Source: Pelotomaculum schinkii
GTDB lineage: Bacteria; Bacillota; Desulfotomaculia; Desulfotomaculales; Pelotomaculaceae
DNA: 64,000 nucleotides
Direction of reading: 5' to 3'
Assembly (NCBI RefSeq): GCF_004369205.1
Contig: NZ_QFGA01000001.1
Span: forward strand, 124,001-188,000
Within the stretch, counting starts at the first letter, position 1. The number at the start of each line of letters is the position of its first letter. The notes under the pieces are model-generated. The model was not told where the DNA came from and made no database searches. It saw only the letters and a list, made by a program, of their open reading frames with translations. This document shows, piece by piece, positions 1 through 8,383 of the stretch. The position numbers and the translations under genes were made by a program.

Positions 1-387
1 GCGGCTATTCCCCGTTTCATCAAGGCTTTACTTAATAAAGCATCGCCGGTGATATACGGCGATGGAAATCAATCCAGGGATTTTACGTTCATTGACAACG
101 TTGTTCAGGCGAATCTTTTGTCCATGCAGACTTGCGCAGCAGCCGGGGAAGTGTTTAATATTGCCTGCGGCAAGAGAATCACTTTAAATGGATTATTAGA
201 AATCTTAATGGACATTACCGGTACCCGGGTGGACGTTGTCTATACAGCTGCCCGTCCGGGCGACGTAAAGCACTCGCTGGCCGGCGTGGAAAAGGCGGCC
301 GGCGTGCTCGGCTACTGTCCCAAAACTGACATTAAAGAGGGCCTAAGGCTGACGGTCGAATGGTTCACTAAGGAAAGCGGTTTATAA
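1..387 (+). CDS. NAD-dependent sugar epimerase/dehydratase, C-terminal part
   Basis: The reading frame is open from base 1, so the gene starts before the window and only the last 128 residues are seen. YGDG, then RDFTFIDNV and FNIACG, are typical of the C-terminal substrate-binding half of extended short-chain dehydrogenases such as UDP-glucose or UDP-GlcNAc 4-epimerases. The NAD-binding Rossmann half and the catalytic YxxxK are outside the window. It probably supplies a nucleotide sugar to the polysaccharide locus that follows. It is related to the epimerase at 4291-5241, which has the equivalent YGDG and SRTYTYVSD segment. The exact substrate cannot be read from this fragment. Confidence 0.85.
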   Translation, partial: AAIPRFIKALLNKASPVIYGDGNQSRDFTFIDNVVQANLLSMQTCAAAGEVFNIACGKRITLNGLLEILMDITGTRVDVVYTAARPGDVKHSLAGVEKAAGVLGYCPKTDIKEGLRLTVEWFTKESGL

Positions 388-588
388 GTAATTGAATATC
401 ATGCAGGAGGTGGGGGAGAGGAGGTCGATAGTGAAGTCCTAAACAAAGTGTTGCGCAGAGCTGTTGCCGGACCTGAATTGCTCCTCCGGATAGGAAAGCA
501 GGACAGCTGTGCGGGTGTACCGTCACTTTTATGAGGCAGAAGTGGCCCGGGGGAAGAAGTTTCAATTTAATTTGCAAAGGAGGTCAGG

Positions 589-1848
589 ATGAAAAAATAT
601 TTATTGGTTCTGTTGTTTACCCTGGCATGTTTTTGTCCCGGGCAGAATGTCTTTGCCCAGACCTTTAATGATATTCAGGACCACTGGGCGAAAGGCTATA
701 TCAGCCAACTATCTGATGCCAATGTTATCAGAGGCTATCCAGACGGCACTTTCAAACCGGAAGGCAATATTACCAGGGCTGAATTCACCAAAGCGCTGGT
801 GCTAAGCCGCGGCCTTCCTTTAAAACCTACGGTAAATCCCACATTCACAAATGTCGGAGCTTATCATTGGTGTTACCCCTACGTTGAATCGGCTATAGCT
901 GCCGGAATTATTGTCCCCGATGAATATGTGCAAACAGCCTTTATTCCTGACGAACCAATAACCAGGGTGGAAGCCGCTATATTTCTGTCCCGGTCACTTG
1001 GCCTGGCAGAGGGATCCGGCTTTACCGGATTTGACGACGGTAACCAAATTCCTGTTGAGTTCAGGGGATATATCAGAGCGGTTAAAGAGCGCGGCTTGAT
1101 TGCCGGTTATCCCGACGGGACTTTCAGGCCGTGGAATCCTATCTCAAGGGCAGAAGCCAGTACTATTCTAGTACGTTACATGTATGAGCAGGGCAAGGGC
1201 AAAGGGTTGGTCACCATCAGCTATGACCATCAGTTTTCATCAGTATTTGAAAACGCCTTTCCTCTCCACAAGGCTTACGGTTATCCGGGAGTAAACTACG
1301 TCTGTACTTCGTCTGTGGGCTCAGAGGGGGCCATGACGGTAAAGCAATTAAAAGAAATGGAAGACGCAGGCTGGGAAACAGCTTCACACAGCGCCAATCA
1401 TCTGCACTTTAAAGATTTGGACGAAAAAGGTATACGCGATCAGCTGGAGAGATCAAAACAGTGGTTGAAGCAGTACAGCCTGACAGGGGAAAACTTTGCT
1501 TATCCTTTCAGGTTTGCTGCCGCCCCTAACCCGCTGGTGCGGGAGTATTACAACTCCGGCGCGACCTCCTATGACAAGCAGATTAATGTAAAACCTTTTA
1601 ATTCATATAAGCTAAGCAGGTATTACTTGCAAAAGCCGGGTGAGGAAGAAATTAAAGAGGTTCTGGACAAAACCGTGGCAGAGGGAGGTTGGACCATTTT
1701 CTATACACACAATGTTTACAAAGGCAACCAGACTCCAGATGATAAAAGCATCAATCAAGATACATTGCAATTCCTGTTTGACGAAATAGCAAAGAGGAAC
1801 ATGCAGGTAGTCACAGTGAAACAAGGCCTGCAACTGATGAGCCGGTAA
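589..1848 (+). CDS. S-layer-homology protein with polysaccharide deacetylase (NodB-like) domain
   Basis: A signal peptide covers residues 1-24 (cleavage after VFAQ). Three SLH modules follow at about 25-72, 85-137 and 145-197 and should anchor the protein to secondary cell-wall polymer. The rest (about 208-419) is a NodB-like deacetylase fold, with metal-binding histidines in HSANH (H267, H271) and a late FYTHN segment. The usual TFDDG motif reads SYDHQ: Asp213 is kept as candidate catalytic base, but the second Asp, a metal ligand in the family, is His214. The metal may still be held, or activity may be altered. A good ribosome site (AAAGGAGG) precedes the ATG. The product is probably exported and acts on cell-wall or capsular polysaccharide. 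Confidence 0.85.
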   Translation: MKKYLLVLLFTLACFCPGQNVFAQTFNDIQDHWAKGYISQLSDANVIRGYPDGTFKPEGNITRAEFTKALVLSRGLPLKPTVNPTFTNVGAYHWCYPYVESAIAAGIIVPDEYVQTAFIPDEPITRVEAAIFLSRSLGLAEGSGFTGFDDGNQIPVEFRGYIRAVKERGLIAGYPDGTFRPWNPISRAEASTILVRYMYEQGKGKGLVTISYDHQFSSVFENAFPLHKAYGYPGVNYVCTSSVGSEGAMTVKQLKEMEDAGWETASHSANHLHFKDLDEKGIRDQLERSKQWLKQYSLTGENFAYPFRFAAAPNPLVREYYNSGATSYDKQINVKPFNSYKLSRYYLQKPGEEEIKEVLDKTVAEGGWTIFYTHNVYKGNQTPDDKSINQDTLQFLFDEIAKRNMQVVTVKQGLQLMSR

Positions 1849-1959
1849 ATCTGACAACTGGAGTATCATTTTGGCTGGAAGAGTCATGAATCATGAGATA
1901 AAATGCCATTCACCCCTATGGAAGATTATCGGCTAGTTGGTTAGACAAAGAATGGGAGG

Positions 1960-2547
1960 GTGATACCGATTAGCCAAAGGGGTTGGTGGATCATCGTGAG
2001 TCTGGGCTTTCTTCTCGTTATAGCTGGTATCGTTGCTTTTCCTCCCTGGTCGCTTATGGCGAGGCTGCTGGACGTTAACGACCGGCCAGAAAAAGTTGAT
2101 GTTTTGATAACACTCGGAGGAGATTCGGAAAGAGAGCTTTATGCGGCAGAGCTTTACCGGCTTGGCTTTGCTCATAAGATCATAATGTCCGGCTGCGGCT
2201 CGTCGGCCCGGCAGATGGCAAAGAAAGCCATCCAAGCCGGCGTCCGGACGGAGGATATTATTTTAGAAGAAAAAGCTGAAAGCACGTACGAAAATGCAAT
2301 TTTTTCAAGAAACATTATTATCCAAAAACAATATCAATCCGCTATCGTGGTCACCTCGCCCTACCATATGAGGCGTGCCAAGCTGGTATTTGACAGGGTG
2401 TTCAAAAAAACAGGCGTGAAATTGCTTTATTGCTCAACCAATGACTCGGGATTTAACGTGGACGGCAGGTGTATTAGCGAAAACGACAGGCGGTTGGTAC
2501 GAAAAGAGTACGTTAAATTGCTCTATTACTGGCTGAGGTATTGGTAG
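1960..2547 (+). CDS. YdcF/SanA-like DUF218 membrane protein
   Basis: One N-terminal membrane segment (about residues 9-27) is followed by a DUF218 domain: VDVLITLGGD, then an acidic-residue loop, ESTYENA, and VVTSPYHMRRA. These are the conserved blocks of the YdcF/SanA/ElyC family, proteins linked to envelope biogenesis in other bacteria whose chemistry is poorly known. The start is uncertain: GTG at 1960 directly abuts GGGAGG, which leaves no spacer, so a start a few codons later (for example ATT 1969 or GTG 1996) is possible. It lies between the deacetylase and the FemAB-like gene on the same strand, consistent with a role in surface polymer assembly. Confidence 0.8.
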   Translation: MIPISQRGWWIIVSLGFLLVIAGIVAFPPWSLMARLLDVNDRPEKVDVLITLGGDSERELYAAELYRLGFAHKIIMSGCGSSARQMAKKAIQAGVRTEDIILEEKAESTYENAIFSRNIIIQKQYQSAIVVTSPYHMRRAKLVFDRVFKKTGVKLLYCSTNDSGFNVDGRCISENDRRLVRKEYVKLLYYWLRYW

Positions 2548-2562
2548 TAAGGTAAGGGTTCC

Positions 2563-2571
2563 GGGGGGGGG
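2563..2571 (+). promoter_or_regulatory. G9 tract at the ribosome-binding position
   Basis: Nine consecutive G end ten bases before the ATG at 2582 and are the only Shine-Dalgarno-like sequence there. Homopolymer runs of this length are prone to slippage, which would change spacing rather than reading frame. Similar G tracts stand before the genes at 7730 and 28169 (reverse strand). Confidence 0.5.
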
Positions 2572-2581
2572 CTGCTGTAGC

Positions 2582-3643
2582 ATGGGACATTATGAAGTGC
2601 TGGGTTTGCAGGACCGGCAGCAGTGGCTGGAGGAGTTGGAAAACGTAAAAGAGGTATGTCCGGATCTGTACTACCGGCCTGAATACCACGGGCTGTTTAA
2701 AGATTGGGGAGAAGCGAGGGCCTTTGTTTACCGGGAAGGAAACGACATGGTTATCTACCCTTTTTTGTTCAGGAAGATCGATCTGATCCCCGGACTGAAG
2801 GGTAAGCTCAAGCAGCAGCTTTATGATATTACCAGTCCGTATGGTTACGGGGGGCCGCTGGCAAGTCATATGGCCGGCGAAAAAGTACTGGATAACTTTT
2901 ACCGGTGTTTTGCCGCCTACTGTGAAAGAAACAACGTGATTACGGAGTTCATACGGTTTCACCCTTTACTGGGCAACCACCGCCTGCTGGAGAAACAGGT
3001 TGAGATCGAAAGAGTATCGTCTGTAATCTGTGTTGACCTCGGAAAATCAGAAGAAGAGATATGGCTGGGATATGGACGAAACAACCGTAAAAACATAAAA
3101 AAGGCTTATCAGGCAGGTCTGAAGGTAATCATGGAAGATACCCCGGCCCATTTTACTGATTTTATTTCCATTTATCACCACACCCTGGCAAGGAACGGGG
3201 CCGGTCAGTTTTACTTCTTCAACGGTGAACTTTATGACCATATTCATCAAGAGTTGAAAGGTAATTTTATATATGCTCATACCATAAAGGACAATCAGGT
3301 AGTATCAACTGAGCTGCTGCTGTACAATAACTTCTACATGCATTCCTTTCTTGGAGGGACTCTGGAACAATATTATCAGTACCGTCCCAACAATATTTTA
3401 AAACATGAAGTGATCAAGTGGGCAAAAACGAGAGGAATCAAATATTTTTTACTTGGCGGTGGTTACCGGGAGGGAGACGGTATTTACCGGTTTAAGCGTT
3501 CCTTTGCTCCGGACGGACACCTGGATTTTTATATTGGGAAAAAGGTGCATAACCACGAAGCCGTCAGAATGCTTGAAAAGATGATGGAGTCAAAAATCCC
3601 CCGAGAAGGTGAAGGTTATTTCCCCGTTTACCGGAGGTACTAA
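2582..3643 (+). CDS. FemAB/GNAT-like aminoacyl- or acyltransferase
   Basis: 353 residues with the double GNAT fold of FemAB-type and BioF2-like (PF13480) proteins. The centre has RNNRKNIKKAYQAGLKV, a typical FemAB block, and the C-terminal half has FFLLGGGYREGDGIYRFKRSF-like sequence (residues about 290-315). Family members add amino acids to peptidoglycan bridges or acyl groups to sugars; the acceptor here is unknown. Within a polysaccharide locus it may modify a sugar or link polymer to the wall. A run of nine G (2563-2571) stands at the ribosome-binding position, ten bases before the ATG. Confidence 0.8.
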   Translation: MGHYEVLGLQDRQQWLEELENVKEVCPDLYYRPEYHGLFKDWGEARAFVYREGNDMVIYPFLFRKIDLIPGLKGKLKQQLYDITSPYGYGGPLASHMAGEKVLDNFYRCFAAYCERNNVITEFIRFHPLLGNHRLLEKQVEIERVSSVICVDLGKSEEEIWLGYGRNNRKNIKKAYQAGLKVIMEDTPAHFTDFISIYHHTLARNGAGQFYFFNGELYDHIHQELKGNFIYAHTIKDNQVVSTELLLYNNFYMHSFLGGTLEQYYQYRPNNILKHEVIKWAKTRGIKYFLLGGGYREGDGIYRFKRSFAPDGHLDFYIGKKVHNHEAVRMLEKMMESKIPREGEGYFPVYRRY

Positions 3644-3644
3644 G

Positions 3645-4271
3645 ATGTTTGAAAAAAGAATATATTGGATTGTTAAAAGAGTGTTTGATATTTTCTTGAC
3701 AATATTGCTCCTTTTGATTCTAAGTCCGCTGTTATTGGCAGTGGCTTTAGCAATAAAATTATCATCACCGGGTGAAATCTTCTTCAAACAGCAGCGTCTG
3801 GGTTTACATGGGAAGGTTTTTTGGATGTATAAATTCAGGAGTATGGTTTCTAATGCTGTGAATATTGGTTCGGGGATGTTTGTGGAGAAGGATGACCCCC
3901 GCATAACCCGTATTGGTAGAATCCTCAGAAAAACTGACATTGACGAACTGCCGCAATTATTCAACGTGCTTCGTGGAGATATGAGTCTGATAGGTCCCCG
4001 GCCAGCCCCTTTGCACCATCTTAAAAAATACGATAAAAGGCAAAAAAAGAGGTTAAGCGTAAAGCCGGGCATTACCGGATGGGCACAGGTTAATGGACGT
4101 CTGGCTCTTTACTGGCCCGAAAGGATTGAGTTGGATCTCTGGTACGTTGAAAATAATTCGCTTTGGACGGACATAAGAATATTAATGAAGACAATTACCG
4201 TAGTCCTTTACCGCCGTGGGGAAACGGCCAGGGAAGATCGTAAAGATGTAGACCCCTTTATGAAATTATAG
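3645..4271 (+). CDS. Initiating sugar-phosphate transferase (bacterial sugar transferase family)
   Basis: This 208-residue protein belongs to the PglC/WcaJ-type family (PF02397), which transfers a sugar phosphate from a nucleotide sugar to undecaprenyl phosphate and starts repeat-unit synthesis. A hydrophobic segment at about residues 11-33 is followed by YKFRSM, then DIDELPQLFNVLRGDMSLIGPRP, which includes the catalytic Asp-Glu pair. The short length, lacking the extra membrane domain of WbaP/WcaJ, matches the minimal monotopic form. The ATG at 3645 is chosen because GGAGGT lies six bases upstream; an in-frame ATG at 3609 overlaps the previous gene and lacks a site. Confidence 0.92.
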   Translation: MFEKRIYWIVKRVFDIFLTILLLLILSPLLLAVALAIKLSSPGEIFFKQQRLGLHGKVFWMYKFRSMVSNAVNIGSGMFVEKDDPRITRIGRILRKTDIDELPQLFNVLRGDMSLIGPRPAPLHHLKKYDKRQKKRLSVKPGITGWAQVNGRLALYWPERIELDLWYVENNSLWTDIRILMKTITVVLYRRGETAREDRKDVDPFMKL

Positions 4272-4290
4272 AAAAAAACAGGAGGGCCGG

Positions 4291-5241
4291 ATGAGACTAA
4301 AAGGACGTCATGTCTTGGTTACAGGTGGGGCCGGTTTTCTTGGCTCTCATCTTTGTGAAAAGCTGCTGTTGGAAGGCGCCCGGGTAAGGGTTCTGGACAA
4401 ATTAACCACCGGCAGGGAAGATAATCTACACCCGCTTAAAAAACAAGTCGAACTGGTAAACAGCGACATAGCTTGTGAAGACTCGGTTATGAGCGCAACC
4501 AGGGATATTGATACAATTGTTCATCTGGCGTTTCCCATGGTTTTGCGCCTTCGCTCAATTGAAACAGCAGTCGTAACCGAAGCTTTAGCCGGCTTTATGA
4601 ATTTAATAAAGGCCGCGCTGGAACGTAACGTGCTGCTTATTTATATCTCTTCTATCGCAGTATACGGTAACCAAAAATACGTTCCCATAGATGAAAACCA
4701 CCCGCTGGAACCTGTACAGGTACACGGCGCAGTTAAACTTGCTGAAGAATTCTTGTGCCGGACACTTGCCTTAAGTGACGGTCTTGCGGCTGTAATACTG
4801 AGACCTTCAGATATTTATGGGCCAAGAAATACCAGGATCAGCGTGCCGATTAAGTTTTTGCTCCAGGCTATCCGGAATGAACCAATTACTGTTTACGGAG
4901 ACGGCTCAGACAGCCGGACTTATACGTATGTCTCAGATTTTTCTGAAGCGGTAGTTTTAAGTATGATCCTGCCTGAAGCTATCGGCGGGATTTTTAATGT
5001 CGGAGGCGATGAATGTGTTTCCATGCGCCAACTGGCCTGTGAGGTTAAGAAAGTAACTGGAAGCAGCAGTCCCGTTATTCATCAGGACAGCCCTGCAGCA
5101 GGCCGCAAACTTATCGTCGATAGCTTGAAAGCGAAAAAGATACTGGGCTTCCAACCTGCTACTAATATTACTGATGGGTTAGCCGAAACCTACCGGTGGC
5201 TTAAAGAAAACCAAAGGTATTTCCAACTTTTATCTTACTGA
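4291..5241 (+). CDS. NAD-dependent epimerase/dehydratase with altered active site
   Basis: Extended SDR of 316 residues. The Rossmann motif TGGAGFLG is at 11-18, SSIAVYG follows at 120-126, and the C-terminal YGDG/SRTYTYVSDF block is present. The catalytic YxxxK motif reads HGAVK: His145 takes the place of the tyrosine while Lys149 is kept. The tyrosine is normally the proton donor/acceptor, so this protein may be inactive or may act differently. AGGAGG precedes the ATG by a normal spacing. The gene follows the initiating transferase and is the last of this same-strand run. The substrate cannot be assigned. Confidence 0.85.
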   Translation: MRLKGRHVLVTGGAGFLGSHLCEKLLLEGARVRVLDKLTTGREDNLHPLKKQVELVNSDIACEDSVMSATRDIDTIVHLAFPMVLRLRSIETAVVTEALAGFMNLIKAALERNVLLIYISSIAVYGNQKYVPIDENHPLEPVQVHGAVKLAEEFLCRTLALSDGLAAVILRPSDIYGPRNTRISVPIKFLLQAIRNEPITVYGDGSDSRTYTYVSDFSEAVVLSMILPEAIGGIFNVGGDECVSMRQLACEVKKVTGSSSPVIHQDSPAAGRKLIVDSLKAKKILGFQPATNITDGLAETYRWLKENQRYFQLLSY

Positions 5242-5420
5242 ATGCCTGCTGGTTTTGAATCCTTATAAGCTAGTCATGTGTCAGTTTTGCAAACAAATTA
5301 TTATTACAAATGTGTTATTTTACTATATTAAAATCTAAATAGACGGAATATATCTTTAACAATGATAATTATTTAGTGAGCGAATCCATTTCAAAATAGA
5401 TAGGGATTTGAGGAGATTAT

Positions 5421-7460
5421 ATGATTGCAATCTATTTTGCAGTTGGGATATTGCTTGTCCTGGCCTGGTTATATATTTATTTAAAATATTTCAGCAAGAC
5501 AGAGGGTAAAAAGTATTTTATAGATTTATCAAAAAAAAATTCCAAAGAATATGAAGCATATTTTGTAGCTCCTTTTGGCGACGATAATAACAGTGGTTCT
5601 TTAACAAGTCCCTGGGGGACCATAACCTACGCTGTCAGCCAATTGGGACCAGGGGAAAAGCTCTTGCTCCGGGGAGGCGTTTATAAAGAATATGTTTCAA
5701 TAAATAAATCAGGCTCCGTTGATAATCCTATTGAAATAGCTGTGTTTCAGGATGAGGAGGCGATATTGGACGGCGCGGGGCTCGTCTGGAAATACGGCCT
5801 TAACTTCCAGTTTGGCGTTTCTTATGTAACTTTAACAGGGTTGAAAATAAAAAATACTAAAGAACACGGGGTTACTCTGTGGGGAGAGAACAGGTACATC
5901 CAATTAAGAAATTTGGAAATTCAAGGTTGTGGTACCGGTCTTCATATTATATCAGCCACAGATCTGTTGGTTAAAGACTGCAACTTGCATAATAACAACG
6001 GGCCTGGTCTTGTTGTGTCTCCCGGGCCGGTAAATAAAGCCCGGATTGTACATACAAGATCCTCCTTTAATGAAAGCCCGGAATTACCTGACGGCTTTAA
6101 ACTGGACAGCGGTGAGGATATTTTATTTGAAAAGTGTTTTGCAGAGTATAATGCCGGAAACGGTTTTGGGTGCATTACTTCAAGTATGGTCATTTCCTCC
6201 TGCGTGGTCAGACACAATGGACGTTATGGCATCAGGTGCGTTGGAGAAGACAATAAACTGGTCAACTGTATTGTTGATAGCAATGGAATGGCAGGTATTG
6301 CCTTGCTGGGTGGAGGATCTTATGAATTATACAACAACCTGGCGATCAATTGTGGTTCTCTTGGTGATTATGGATTGATTGCGGGTACTGAGGCCGATAC
6401 TTCAATTGCCAGAGTAGCGTTAATTAATAATATTTTTGCTTATAACTACGGCGGGGTCCATTTTGGTTGTTCTGCTGTTTTGGAGAGAGAAAATCATAAT
6501 ATTTTTTGGAGCCGTATAGATTCAGAAATATCTGTTAACAACCGGAGGTATTCCCGTGAGGACATAAATGAACGGGTTTGGTTTCAAGAGACCGGCCGGG
6601 GAGAGCGCAGCTTTAGCCGTGACCCTCTTTTTGTTGATTACATGTCCAACGATTTCAGGCTGGCCAAAAACAGCCCCGCCATCGACCGGGGCGCTAAAGA
6701 TGGGTCTCCAGGCACAGACATAAACGGCGGTATTCGCCCGCAGGGATGGGGTATTGATATTGGGCCCTACGAATCCGCAGAAGGAACACTTATCCCGCCC
6801 ACAGCCGATATCATTTTCTGTCCCAGTTGTTCCAGTGATGATTCGGAGTCACAAACGTTCAAAGTCAAATGGGCAGGTTCTATTTTTATTGAAAAAGGCA
6901 ATGTAACAAAATTCCACATTCAGTATAAAGAGGGAGAGGGAGGAGCCTGGCAAAACTGGCTATTGGAAACTTCAGAATATGAAGGAGAATTTTCAGGGAG
7001 CGCCGGTCGTACCTATTACCTGAGGGTCAGGGCTAAAGATGACCTTGGTAATTGGGGAAACTGGTCAGATAGTAAATGTGCCGTGGTTCCAATCGATGAC
7101 CAGAATCCATTAATAAAATATGAAGGCTCATGGAGTTCAGTAAGTTCAGAGCATTCATTCCTAAATACCCTGCATTATTCCGATGTTCCAGGAGCATCCG
7201 CGTCTATACTCATAACGGGCAAGGAGTTCTCCTGGATATCTACCACAGGGCCGGACCGTGGGATTGCTGTGGTTTATCTTGATGATATCGCGCAGGCCAA
7301 GATTGATCTTTATGATAAAGAGTACGAATACAGACAAAGGGTTTTCACAGTTGCTCTTGATGGCAAATCACATTTAGTGAGAATCGAGGTAGATGGTAAA
7401 AAGAATTCTCTGGCAAGTGGATGCCGGGTGGATATTGATGGTATTTATATAAAGTCATAA
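5421..7460 (+). CDS. Membrane-anchored right-handed parallel beta-helix protein
   Basis: Residues 3-22 form a membrane anchor or uncleaved signal. From about 47, YFVAPFGDDNNSGS starts a DUF1565/NosD-like right-handed beta-helix with repeated V-x-G-x-x-I/V turns to about residue 430. This fold is typical of polysaccharide lyases, hydrolases and phage tailspike-like proteins. A fibronectin-like segment (about 455-550, ending RAKDDLGNWGNWSD) and a C-terminal jelly-roll-like module (about 560-679) follow and may bind carbohydrate. No catalytic residues can be named with confidence. In this setting it could trim, epimerise or bind the exported polysaccharide. Confidence 0.75.
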   Translation: MIAIYFAVGILLVLAWLYIYLKYFSKTEGKKYFIDLSKKNSKEYEAYFVAPFGDDNNSGSLTSPWGTITYAVSQLGPGEKLLLRGGVYKEYVSINKSGSVDNPIEIAVFQDEEAILDGAGLVWKYGLNFQFGVSYVTLTGLKIKNTKEHGVTLWGENRYIQLRNLEIQGCGTGLHIISATDLLVKDCNLHNNNGPGLVVSPGPVNKARIVHTRSSFNESPELPDGFKLDSGEDILFEKCFAEYNAGNGFGCITSSMVISSCVVRHNGRYGIRCVGEDNKLVNCIVDSNGMAGIALLGGGSYELYNNLAINCGSLGDYGLIAGTEADTSIARVALINNIFAYNYGGVHFGCSAVLERENHNIFWSRIDSEISVNNRRYSREDINERVWFQETGRGERSFSRDPLFVDYMSNDFRLAKNSPAIDRGAKDGSPGTDINGGIRPQGWGIDIGPYESAEGTLIPPTADIIFCPSCSSDDSESQTFKVKWAGSIFIEKGNVTKFHIQYKEGEGGAWQNWLLETSEYEGEFSGSAGRTYYLRVRAKDDLGNWGNWSDSKCAVVPIDDQNPLIKYEGSWSSVSSEHSFLNTLHYSDVPGASASILITGKEFSWISTTGPDRGIAVVYLDDIAQAKIDLYDKEYEYRQRVFTVALDGKSHLVRIEVDGKKNSLASGCRVDIDGIYIKS

Positions 7461-7523
7461 TTCGACGCTTTTATATATTGAAAGTATAGCATTAACTACA
7501 ATGTAAATAACAATTAGTAGCAG

Positions 7524-7580
7524 ACGCCTCTGGTGCTTTTTTCGGTGCATTTGGCACACTCAAAAGGGGCGTTTTTCTTT
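7524..7580 (+). terminator. Possible rho-independent terminator after the beta-helix gene
   Basis: ACGCC at 7524-7528 pairs with GGCGT at 7568-7572, with an inner GTGC/GCAC pairing and a T-rich tail at 7572-7580. The stem is interrupted by loops, so this is a weak call. Confidence 0.4.
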
Positions 7581-7729
7581 TCACCCGATATGTGCATACG
7601 CTTTGGGGAGGAGGAAAAGTTGTGAATTATTTGTCATAACTGTGGTTAACTATTGAATCGTAGTCCAGGTGGTGAATGTCCGGGAATTTTGTTGTGTGTG
7701 CTCTGCTTTTGTTAAGGGGGGGGTATTTT

Positions 7730-8311
7730 TTGATCGAAATTCTAAAAAAAAGGCTGTCTCTTTTAATGATTATCCCAATAGCATCTATATTTACCGCGGC
7801 TATCATCAGTTTATTAATGGCGCCGGTTTACCTCGCGACTACTACCATCATGGTAGTAAACACGACCGGTGAAGAAAATCCTGTTTCAGATTATAATTTC
7901 TTAAATTTAAACCGTCAGCTTGTTAAAACATACGGGGAATTGGCGACAGAACAGGTTATTTTACAGGAAGTAACCACGCAGCTTAACGGCATAACAGCCA
8001 TTGAACTGGCAGATAAAATCACCGTTACTCCCGTCAAGGATTTAGAGCTGTTAAGAATCTCTGTCAGAGACGAAAATCCGGAAATAGCCTCCTTTATCGC
8101 CAATAAAATAGTTGATGTTTTAAGGAAGAAAACCACGCAGCTGTATGAAAAAGATAACATAAAAGTGGTCAGCTATGCGGATATCCCGGTAAAACCTGAT
8201 CAACCCGACTTTCTGGTGAATATTGCCGGAGCTTTTTTGGCGGGATTGATTGTCGCCATCATCATTTCGTTCTGCTTGGAAGAGAAATTGTTAAAAGCAG
8301 ATCAGGGTTGA
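7730..8311 (+). CDS. Wzz/YveK-type polysaccharide chain-length protein
   Basis: Two membrane segments (near the N-terminus, and about 165-187) flank an extracytoplasmic domain. The proline-rich PVKPDQPDF block just before the second segment is characteristic of polysaccharide co-polymerases. Family members control chain length and often activate a BY-kinase; no kinase gene is adjacent. I prefer the TTG at 7730, which has a G8 tract (7716-7723) at ribosome-site spacing and gives the usual N-terminus IEILKKRLSLL. An ATG at 7676 would add 18 residues that look non-coding and would put the G tract inside the frame. Confidence 0.85.
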   Translation: MIEILKKRLSLLMIIPIASIFTAAIISLLMAPVYLATTTIMVVNTTGEENPVSDYNFLNLNRQLVKTYGELATEQVILQEVTTQLNGITAIELADKITVTPVKDLELLRISVRDENPEIASFIANKIVDVLRKKTTQLYEKDNIKVVSYADIPVKPDQPDFLVNIAGAFLAGLIVAIIISFCLEEKLLKADQG

Positions 8312-8383
8312 AGCGGGCTTCCATGACCCCGTAGGTTTGCTGTTAGTGATATGAAGCAGTCTGGATAAACAGGGAGCGCTGAA

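Noticed and set aside
6046-6378. Separate gene inside the beta-helix gene
   Set aside because: It is a frame shadow; the beta-helix reading continues unbroken through it with clear repeat structure.
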